Assembly (NCBI RefSeq): GCF_004000805.1
Contig: NZ_BILY01000024.1
Span: 35,529 to 99,528 of the forward strand
Source: Paenibacillus glycanilyticus NBRC 16618
GTDB taxonomy: Bacteria; Bacillota; Bacilli; Paenibacillales; Paenibacillaceae
DNA: 64,000 nucleotides
Reading direction: 5' to 3'
The notes under the pieces were generated by a model. It was not told the DNA's origin, did no database searches, and saw nothing but the letters and a program-made list of their open reading frames with translations. Shown here one piece after another: positions 16,171 through 22,186 of the stretch. Position numbers and translations under genes: made by a program. Within the stretch, counting starts at the first letter, position 1. Each line of letters opens with the position of its first letter.

Positions 16171-16593
16171 CTAGCCGGCAGGAATAGCTTCCCACAGCGG
16201 GGAATGAGTAAAGCCTTCCATCGACCGGATCGTGTAAGCCGGATGCGGGCTTGCCAGCTCGGCCATGTCTGCTTTGCGGTCAACCGGCTTTACTTCCATA
16301 ACGGCGATTCCCGAGCCCACCGCATGGTCAATGCCTGCCGCGATCGCGGCGGCATGGCCGCAGCGGGCCGACAAATAGATCGCTCTCACGCGGATATCCG
16401 CCGCGCAAAAGACGCGCAGCATATCAGCCGACCGGTCTGTGCTGTAGTTATCGACAAAAATAAATTCGTAGCTGGCGGCGGCAGGCTTCATGATTTGCTT
16501 CAGGCGCTTATAAGCGCCAAACAGCGATTCCTCGTCATTGCAGACCGGCACGATAATCGAGTAGGTAACTGGCAGACGCGTCATTTTCCCCAT
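16171..16593 (-). CDS. Truncated family-2 glycosyltransferase-like protein
   Basis: A 140-residue protein matching only the N-terminal part of polyprenyl-phosphate-type GT2 enzymes: PVCNDEESL (about residues 16-24), VDNYSTDRS (about 47-55) and GHAAAIAAGIDHA (about 79-91). Where these enzymes have the metal-binding DADLQDPP, this one reads MEVKPVDRKADM. The acceptor region and C-terminal membrane segments are absent. It is probably inactive as a transferase, and may be a remnant or a repurposed nucleotide-sugar-binding fold. The start may be the ATG at 16593 or 16584; AAGGGG suits the latter better. It converges with the DapA-like gene 3 bases from its stop. Confidence 0.7.
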   Translation of the reverse strand: MGKMTRLPVTYSIIVPVCNDEESLFGAYKRLKQIMKPAAASYEFIFVDNYSTDRSADMLRVFCAADIRVRAIYLSARCGHAAAIAAGIDHAVGSGIAVMEVKPVDRKADMAELASPHPAYTIRSMEGFTHSPLWEAIPAG

Positions 16594-16642
16594 CCCCTTC
16601 GGACAAAATGTTGCTCTATACTGCTACTATAATCGATACAGC

Positions 16643-16683
16643 TTAAATTCCCCTTAATTTAAGTATAAGTAAACGCTTTACTT
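16643..16683. promoter_or_regulatory. Two neighbouring perfect palindromes, unassigned operators
   Basis: TTAAATT-N6-AATTTAA lies at 16643-16662, and AAGTAAA-CGC-TTTACTT at 16667-16683. The second has the central CG and symmetry of LacI/CcpA-type operators but misses the cre consensus in three positions. Both lie between the divergent GT2-like and aldo/keto reductase genes. Confidence 0.5.
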
Positions 16684-16795
16684 TTATGTCAAATATAGCA
16701 CGACAAGCCTGATTCGCATATAGCTTGTAATGCCCACATTTTGCTATACTAACTGCAACATTCATTTGATCCAAGAAAAGGGGATGACCTTAACA

Positions 16796-17770
16796 ATGTT
16801 ATACAACCGGCTGGGAGGAAGCGGACTGAAGGTATCCGCGTTAGGCCTCGGTACGAACTCCTTTGGTTCGCGGGCAGACGAAGCCGCTTCGGCGCGCATT
16901 CTTCACGCGGCCATCGACCGCGGAATCAATTTTATCGATACGGCTAATATTTACTCGGCAACGGCTTCGGAAGCCATCATCGGCGCAGCGCTTGCGGGCA
17001 GACGCCATGAGGTTGTATTGGCAACCAAAGCCGGGCTCGTCAGAGGAGAAGGTCCCAATGCACAAGGCTCCTCCCGCTACCATCTGATGCTGGAGCTGGA
17101 AGACAGCTTGAAACGGCTCAAGACCGACTACGTTGACCTGTATCAAATTCACACCTTTGACCCGGAGACACCTCTCGAGGAAACGCTGCGGGCGCTCGAG
17201 GATATGATCCGATCCGGGAAAGTCCGGTATATCGGCGCCTCCAACTATGCCGCCTGGGAGCTGATGAAGGCTCTTGGACTTAGCGACCGCCTTGGCCTGA
17301 ACCGGTTCGTTTCCACTCAGACTAGCTATTCGCTGGCCGACCGGACGCCGGAGCGCGAGCTTGTGCCCCTGTGCCTCGATCAAGGCGTAGGCATTATTCC
17401 TTACTTCCCGCTGGCAGGCGGAATCTTGACGGGCAAATACCGCGCGGGCGAGGAAGCTCCTGAAGGTTCCCGTGCTGCGACCAACCCGGGCTTCACGCGT
17501 TTCTTCGGCGAGAGCAATCTTGCGCTTGGAAGCCAGGTCAGCGAGCTGGCAGGCAAGCTTGGCTGCTCTGCCAGCGTCTTGTCCCTGGCTTGGCTGATGA
17601 AGCAGCCTGCCGTCTCCACCGTTATCGTTGGCGCTACAAGCACGGAGCAGCTGGAGCATAATCTGGGCAGCGTGGAGCTTCCGCTTGATGCGGCGGCGCT
17701 GGACGAGCTGGATACATTAAGCCGTTCATTCCGTCATGGCGAACCGTTTGCGCTATACCGTTTGCCTTAG
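16796..17770 (+). CDS. Aldo/keto reductase
   Basis: A 324-residue NADPH-dependent carbonyl reductase with a TIM-barrel fold, nearest to the Kv-beta/YccK type. It begins MLYNRLGGSGLKVSALGLGT, the usual first strand. The catalytic tetrad is visible: Asp and Tyr in DTANIYSA, Lys in LATKAG and His in QIHTFD. The C-terminal cofactor loop VIVGATSTEQLEHNL is intact. The ATG at 16796 is 12 bases after AAGGGG; the in-frame ATG at 16784 abuts that site. The substrate is unknown. The gene stands alone ahead of the TetR circuit. Confidence 0.88.
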   Translation: MLYNRLGGSGLKVSALGLGTNSFGSRADEAASARILHAAIDRGINFIDTANIYSATASEAIIGAALAGRRHEVVLATKAGLVRGEGPNAQGSSRYHLMLELEDSLKRLKTDYVDLYQIHTFDPETPLEETLRALEDMIRSGKVRYIGASNYAAWELMKALGLSDRLGLNRFVSTQTSYSLADRTPERELVPLCLDQGVGIIPYFPLAGGILTGKYRAGEEAPEGSRAATNPGFTRFFGESNLALGSQVSELAGKLGCSASVLSLAWLMKQPAVSTVIVGATSTEQLEHNLGSVELPLDAAALDELDTLSRSFRHGEPFALYRLP

Positions 17771-17830
17771 GCAAACGGATTCGCACGGGCAGGCATCAAG
17801 AAGTCTTCAGTTTTTGGATGAAACAGGATA

Positions 17831-17860
17831 TTGACTTTTATACCTACTGAAAGGTAGAAT
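17831..17860 (+). promoter_or_regulatory. TetR gene promoter with internal operator
   Basis: TTGACT (17831-17836) stands 18 bp from TAGAAT (17855-17860). The palindrome CTAC-TGAAAG-GTAG (17844-17857) fills the spacer and overlaps the -10, so a bound repressor would block polymerase. The predicted start of transcription falls at about the A of the ATG at 17867. Confidence 0.7.
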
Positions 17861-17866
17861 GCGTAC

Positions 17867-18436
17867 ATGAACAGTAACAAAAACACGGCTGATTTGATCC
17901 TTGATACCGCCCAGGCGCTTGTGCAGGAAGTCGGCTTTAACGGCTTCAGCTACGCTCACATTGCTGAGAAGGTTGGTATCCGCACAGCAAGCATCCATTA
18001 CCATTTTCCGAATAAGGAGGATCTAGGGGAAGCGTTGATTACCCGGTATCATAAGGGATTCCTGGCTACCGTCGCTCAAATTGACGCCGATACGCAGAAC
18101 AATCTGGACAAGTTACGCAAATACATCAATATCTTCAGTATCCCGGTCGATAGTTATTGCACCTGCCTGAGCGTTATGCTTTCTTCGGATCTGGCTACCC
18201 TTTCGGAGAAGGTTGGAGCAAAGCTGGCGGATTTCTTTACCGCCAACTTAGCGTGGGTGGAGCGCGTTCTGGAAGAAGGCCGCCGTGAAGGTCATCTGCG
18301 TTTCGAAGGCTCGGCCAGCACGCGGGCGCATCTGATTTTGGCTTCCCTTCAAGGGGCGCAGCTGCTTGCAAGAAGCTACCGGGATGCAAACCGGTTTGCG
18401 ATTATTGCCGATGGAGTTCTATCCGCTTTAGCTTAA
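17867..18436 (+). CDS. TetR-family repressor with Cys-x-Cys
   Basis: A 189-residue regulator. The HTH is at about residues 28-48 (SYAHIAEKVGIRTASIHYHF). The ligand domain contains a Cys-x-Cys (residues 98 and 100, SYCTCLSV), which might act as a redox or electrophile sensor as in NemR; that is inference. The same 14-bp palindrome occurs in its own promoter and before the following quinone-reductase operon, so it probably represses both. No ribosome-binding site other than AGGTAG within the operator precedes the ATG, and the mRNA may be leaderless. Its stop codon lies in the loop of a terminator. Confidence 0.88.
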   Translation: MNSNKNTADLILDTAQALVQEVGFNGFSYAHIAEKVGIRTASIHYHFPNKEDLGEALITRYHKGFLATVAQIDADTQNNLDKLRKYINIFSIPVDSYCTCLSVMLSSDLATLSEKVGAKLADFFTANLAWVERVLEEGRREGHLRFEGSASTRAHLILASLQGAQLLARSYRDANRFAIIADGVLSALA

Positions 18437-18456
18437 CGGGCAAAGCGGATCTTTTT
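18421..18456 (+). terminator. Terminator overlapping the 3' end of the TetR gene
   Basis: Perfect 9-bp arms ATCCGCTTT/AAAGCGGAT with the TAA stop codon of the TetR gene in the loop, followed by CTTTTT. The last TetR codons form the 5' arm. Confidence 0.8.
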
Positions 18457-18467
18457 CACTACACTAC

Positions 18468-18481
18468 CTACCTTTCAGTAG
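18468..18481 (+). promoter_or_regulatory. TetR operator before the quinone-reductase operon
   Basis: CTAC-CTTTCA-GTAG is the exact reverse complement of the palindrome in the TetR promoter. It lies 46 bases before the ATG of the next gene and overlaps a possible -10 (TAGATA, 18479-18484). Confidence 0.75.
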
Positions 18482-18526
18482 ATAGACAAAAGCATTTATA
18501 CCAACAAACGAATGGAGAGAAAATCA

Positions 18527-19069
18527 ATGAAAACACTCGTAATCGTAGCGCATCCTAACCTGGAAGCATCCAACTGGAACAAAGCATGGGTCGAGGAGCT
18601 GAAGAAGCAAGGCGATATCACGATTCACGATCTTTACAAGGAATATCCAACCGAGAACATCGACGTTCAGCGCGAGCAGCAGCTTGTGGAAGCGCATGAC
18701 CGCATCATTTTCCAATACCCGCTCTACTGGTACAGCACGCCGCCGCTTCTAAAAAGATGGTTCGATTCCGTGCTGCAGTACAATTGGGCTTACGGTCCTG
18801 AAGCTACCGCAACGAAAGGCAAAGAAATCGGGGCCGCGATCTCGACTTACGGCACGGCGGATTCGTATCAGCCAACCGGTTCCAACGGCTTTACGCTGGA
18901 GCAGATCTTAGCGCCGCTTCAAGCGAGCGCGCGTTTCATCAGTGCCGTCTACCTGCCGCATTTCACGGTCAACGACACATCCGATGTAACGCCGGAGCGT
19001 CTGGCCCAGAGCAGCAAAGCCTACGTCGAACACCTTAGAACGGTTAAACCGCTGGCGGTGGCCAAATGA
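18527..19069 (+). CDS. NAD(P)H:quinone oxidoreductase, flavodoxin fold
   Basis: A 180-residue FMN/FAD-dependent reductase of the KefF/YwrO/MdaB group. It starts MKTLVIVAHPNLEASNWN, the flavin phosphate-binding strand-loop. It continues with the family pattern IIFQYPLYWYSTPPLLKRWFD (about residues 60-80). Such enzymes reduce quinones by two electrons and so limit redox cycling. GGAGAG lies 7 bases before the ATG at 18527. It is first in a three-gene operon and sits directly behind the TetR operator. Confidence 0.9.
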   Translation: MKTLVIVAHPNLEASNWNKAWVEELKKQGDITIHDLYKEYPTENIDVQREQQLVEAHDRIIFQYPLYWYSTPPLLKRWFDSVLQYNWAYGPEATATKGKEIGAAISTYGTADSYQPTGSNGFTLEQILAPLQASARFISAVYLPHFTVNDTSDVTPERLAQSSKAYVEHLRTVKPLAVAK

Positions 19070-19698
19070 AAAGCGTAACGATCGACGTTTTTATGGATAC
19101 GGTATGTCCTTGGTGCCGAATGGGGGATGCTAGCCTCAGAACCGCGCTCAAGGAGCTTCCGGAAGGCGTAAACGCTACGGTACGATACCATGCGTACCAG
19201 TTAAATCCGGGCATTCGCAAGGAAGGCGAGGACTACCGGAAGGTGATGATCGGCCGATTAGGCGGAGAAGCGCAATTCGAAGCGAGAATGAAGCAGTATA
19301 ACCAGACCGGCGCTCGTTTCGGCCTGAATTACAATATGGATCTCGTAAAACTTACGCCAAATACGGAATTGTCGCATCAGTTGATCGCGATAACGCCGGA
19401 GCACCTGCAGTCGAATTTGATTTTGAACCTGTATACGGCTTATTTCGAACAAGGATTGGACATTGGCAATGTGGACACGCTTGCGGAAATAGCGCAGGCA
19501 AGCGGAGTCGCGTATGATCGCGAGGATCTGAAAACCCGACTTGTCAAAGGGGAAGGACTTGATAAGGTAGAGGAAGGACAGCGCGACGCGCAGCAGCTTG
19601 GTATCCGGGGCGTTCCTTTTTACGTGATAAACGAGAAATATGCCCTATCCGGTCTGCAATCCCCTTCTGATTTGGTCCATGCCTTCATGCAGGATTAA
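19066..19698 (+). CDS. DsbA-family FrnE-like thiol oxidoreductase
   Basis: A 210-residue cytoplasmic protein of the DsbA/FrnE group with active site CPWC (about residues 14-17, VCPWCRMGD) and the cis-Pro region GIRGVPFYVIN near residue 180. It has no signal peptide, as expected for FrnE. It probably handles disulfides or glutathione-like thiol adducts during stress. The ATG overlaps the stop of the quinone reductase in ATGA, indicating translational coupling. Confidence 0.88.
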   Translation: MKSVTIDVFMDTVCPWCRMGDASLRTALKELPEGVNATVRYHAYQLNPGIRKEGEDYRKVMIGRLGGEAQFEARMKQYNQTGARFGLNYNMDLVKLTPNTELSHQLIAITPEHLQSNLILNLYTAYFEQGLDIGNVDTLAEIAQASGVAYDREDLKTRLVKGEGLDKVEEGQRDAQQLGIRGVPFYVINEKYALSGLQSPSDLVHAFMQD

Positions 19699-19747
19699 TA
19701 GATCAAACAATAGCCTTAAAAATTGAAAAGGAACGGAGAAGATGATT

Positions 19748-19996
19748 ATGCCTATCGTAAACATTCAAGTCACGCGCGAAGGCACGTCGCCCGAACGAGA
19801 TTCGATTACCGCGGAAGAAAAAGCCGCCCTTATTAAAGGCGTCAGCGAATTGCTGCTGAACGTACTGAATAAGCCGCTCGAGTCCACCTTTGTCGTTATT
19901 GAGGAAGTCGATACCGATAATTGGGGCTGGGGCGGTCTGCCCGCTCTGGAGTATCGCCGCAAGGTAGCTGCCGAGAAGGCTGCCTCCAAAGAATAA
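19748..19996 (+). CDS. 4-oxalocrotonate tautomerase-family protein
   Basis: An 82-residue tautomerase. I chose the ATG at 19748 rather than 19742 so that Pro becomes residue 1 of the mature protein (MPIVNIQV), the catalytic base of this superfamily. Other visible features are the SELLLNVLNKPLESTFVVIEEV segment, broken here by family-typical residues, and the GWGGL motif near the end. It may act on reactive carbonyl compounds, in keeping with the quinone reductase and thiol oxidoreductase ahead of it in the operon. The gap to the previous gene is 49 bases with GGAG before the start. Confidence 0.85.
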   Translation: MPIVNIQVTREGTSPERDSITAEEKAALIKGVSELLLNVLNKPLESTFVVIEEVDTDNWGWGGLPALEYRRKVAAEKAASKE

Positions 19997-20067
19997 GAAT
20001 TAAGAATGAGCTTCAAACCGCAGGCTGTTCACCCCGCAATCCCATGACGAGGTGGACAGCTTTTCTA

Positions 20068-20964
20068 TTAAGCCTGCTCCGGCCAGCCCTTTCGCTCCCG
20101 CAAAATTTGGATAAACACCTCGGCCGCCTTCGTATGCTGTTGATGCATTCCGGTGAGAAGCGAGAAATCGCGTTCCACCGGCCTGCCGCCAACGGTCAGC
20201 CTGCTGACGGTGCCAAGCGCGATCTCTTTGCGCACCGCCCAATGGGACAATAACGAGATGCCAAGGCCCGCCTCGACGGACTCCTTGATAATCTGCGTGC
20301 TGCCAAATACCATGCGGTTCTCCGGACTCAAACCCTGCTCGAGAAACATCCGCTCGGTCACCTCCCGCGTCCCCGAGCCCTCTTCCCTGACGATCCAGGT
20401 CTCCTGCTGCAGCCTTACGGCATCAATATCGTCAGCCGCGGCAAAAGGATGGGACGAAGCCGTCACCACGTACAGCCGATCCTTGGCTAAAGACTCCGCG
20501 TACAGCTTCCCATGCTCCAGCTCGCCTTCCACAATGCCGATATCCAGCTGCCCTCCGGCAACTAGAGAGCTGATCTCCTTCGTGTTGCCGATTGTAATGG
20601 TCGGCTTAATAAGCGGATAGTGCACCTGCAAATAAGCAATGGCATGCGGCAGCACGTATTCCCCAAACGTATAGCTGGCGCCAATGGACAGCATGCCGCT
20701 GGCGTTGTGCATCAGATCGTCCACCAGCCGCTGCATGCGGGTATACAATGCCTCTATTTCTTTGCCATGCTTATACACAATCTCCCCTGCTTTGCTTAAC
20801 CGGACATGCTTGTTGCTGCGGTCGAGCAGCTTGGTTCCGATGTTGCTCTCTAGAGCTTGAATATGCTGGCTGACTGCCGGCTGGGTCATATGAAGCGCCT
20901 CTGCGGCACGCGTAAAATGACGCGTCTCCGCAACCGTCATAAACACGAGTAACGACTGATCCAC
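20068..20964 (-). CDS. LysR-family regulator of the CysL/YeiE type
   Basis: A 298-residue regulator. The HTH is at about residues 16-35 (HFTRAAEALHMTQPAVSQHI) and the effector domain starts about residue 88 (MLSIGASYTFGEYVLPHAIA), a pattern common in the CysL/YeiE/CbbR group. It is divergent from the YeiH gene. Members of this group respond to sulfite, cysteine precursors or related ligands and often control a neighbouring YeiH. The start is probably GTG 20964, 12 bases after AGGGGG; TTG 20976 abuts that site. Its promoter (TTTACG, 18 bp, TATAAT) overlaps a perfect PerR box. Confidence 0.88.
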   Translation of the reverse strand: MDQSLLVFMTVAETRHFTRAAEALHMTQPAVSQHIQALESNIGTKLLDRSNKHVRLSKAGEIVYKHGKEIEALYTRMQRLVDDLMHNASGMLSIGASYTFGEYVLPHAIAYLQVHYPLIKPTITIGNTKEISSLVAGGQLDIGIVEGELEHGKLYAESLAKDRLYVVTASSHPFAAADDIDAVRLQQETWIVREEGSGTREVTERMFLEQGLSPENRMVFGSTQIIKESVEAGLGISLLSHWAVRKEIALGTVSRLTVGGRPVERDFSLLTGMHQQHTKAAEVFIQILRERKGWPEQA

Positions 20965-21000
20965 GTTTTTAACCAACCCCCTATCATAAGTAATTTCTTA

Positions 21001-21015
21001 TTATAATGATTATAA
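21001..21015. promoter_or_regulatory. Perfect PerR box between LysR and YeiH genes
   Basis: TTATAATGATTATAA fits the Bacillus PerR consensus TTATAAT-N-ATTATAA without mismatch. On the minus strand it overlaps the likely -10 of the LysR gene. On the plus strand it lies upstream of the weak YeiH promoter (TTATCG, 17 bp, TAAACT, 21029-21057). A second inverted repeat, ATAAG-TAATTT-CTTAT (20986-21001), is adjacent and may be the LysR site. Confidence 0.7.
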
Positions 21016-21091
21016 CTATTTATTTTTCTTATCGTAAAGATCTGGTTAAACTAAACTCATCAACCAATAACAAACGTCGAGGTGACGACAG

Positions 21092-22141
21092 ATGAGTACG
21101 TTAACCCATTCTACCTTTACTCCTAAAAATAAACGTTTCCTTCAGCCGCTGAACTGGCTGTGCGGCCTGCTGCTGACGGCCGCGGTTGCAACAGCCGCCT
21201 ATGAGCTGGCCCGCCTGCCGGGACTTGATCGTCTCGGTCAGATGGCCCTGGCGCTGACGGGCACCATTATCGTCCGGCAATTTCTAGGATACCCGGAGAG
21301 ACTAAGGGCAGGCATTCAATTCGCTTCAAAGCATCTCCTTCGGCTTGCAATTGTATTATGCGGACTGCGGCTGAATATCAGTCTGCTGCTCCACCAAGGT
21401 CCGGCCCTCCTGCTGCAAGGCGCCGTTACGATCATCCTTGCCGTAGGGTTAACCCTTGGCATCGCCCGTCTGCTGAAGGCCGATGCTCCGCTGTCCCTGC
21501 TCCTTGGCATCGGCACCGGCATATGCGGAGCGGCGGCAATCGCTGCCGTATCCCCCATTGTGAAAGCCCGCGACGAAGACACCGCGGTCAGCGCAGGTCT
21601 GATCGCCTTAATCGGCACCGCCGCCGCTATCGGCTATACCGTTCTACAGCCGCTGCTTCCGCTTACTGCCGGGCAATACGGAATATGGAGCGGCCTTACG
21701 CTCCATGAGATCGCCCATGTGCCTCTGGCTGCGGCCGCAGCCGGCCAGGACGCCATTAACGCCGGTCTGCTTGCGAAGCTAAGCCGGGTGCTGCTGCTCG
21801 TACCGGTCAGCTTTATTCTGATGCTGATCATGAAACGCAGGAACAAGGGCAATAACGCCTCTGGAGCAACCATTGCCTTCCCGTGGTTCCTGCTTGGCTT
21901 CGCGGCTATGAGCCTCTTCGGGAGCCTGTCGCCCGGCACACCTCTAGAGCTGCCGGCCCATGTAACCGATCAGCTGCTGAATGCCCCGTCGTTCCTGCTT
22001 GCGATGGCTATGGTTGGCCTTGGCCTGAACGTGGATCTGCGAGCCCTTAAAGACAAAGCGCTGCGCCCGCTTGCCGCGATGGCAGCCGCTACCGTGCTGC
22101 TCTCGGCTGCGACTTACCTGCTTGTCCACTATGTGTATTAA
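21092..22141 (+). CDS. YeiH/UPF0324-family membrane protein, putative sulfate/sulfite exporter
   Basis: A 349-residue protein with about 9-11 membrane segments. Recognisable family stretches are GIGTGICGAAAIAAVSPIVK (about residues 137-156) and LAMAMVGLGLNVDLRALKDK (about 308-327). The biochemical function is not established; the family is annotated as putative sulfate exporters and linked to sulfite stress through YeiE-like regulators. GAGGTGA lies 6 bases before the ATG. Divergent from the LysR gene, with a PerR box between them. Confidence 0.88.
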   Translation: MSTLTHSTFTPKNKRFLQPLNWLCGLLLTAAVATAAYELARLPGLDRLGQMALALTGTIIVRQFLGYPERLRAGIQFASKHLLRLAIVLCGLRLNISLLLHQGPALLLQGAVTIILAVGLTLGIARLLKADAPLSLLLGIGTGICGAAAIAAVSPIVKARDEDTAVSAGLIALIGTAAAIGYTVLQPLLPLTAGQYGIWSGLTLHEIAHVPLAAAAAGQDAINAGLLAKLSRVLLLVPVSFILMLIMKRRNKGNNASGATIAFPWFLLGFAAMSLFGSLSPGTPLELPAHVTDQLLNAPSFLLAMAMVGLGLNVDLRALKDKALRPLAAMAAATVLLSAATYLLVHYVY

Positions 22142-22146
22142 TAAAG

Positions 22147-22186
22147 AAGCTGGCCGCCCCCTTGCACGGGTAGCGGCCAGCTTTTC
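22147..22186. terminator. Bidirectional terminator between YeiH and the TetM-like gene
   Basis: Arms AAGCTGGCCGC/GCGGCCAGCTT with a 15-base loop and a U-rich run on the plus strand. It serves two converging genes. Confidence 0.8.

Noticed and set aside
16667..16683. A CcpA cre site
   Set aside because: The palindrome has the central CG but three mismatches to the cre consensus, including the final C and A, so I keep it as an unassigned operator.
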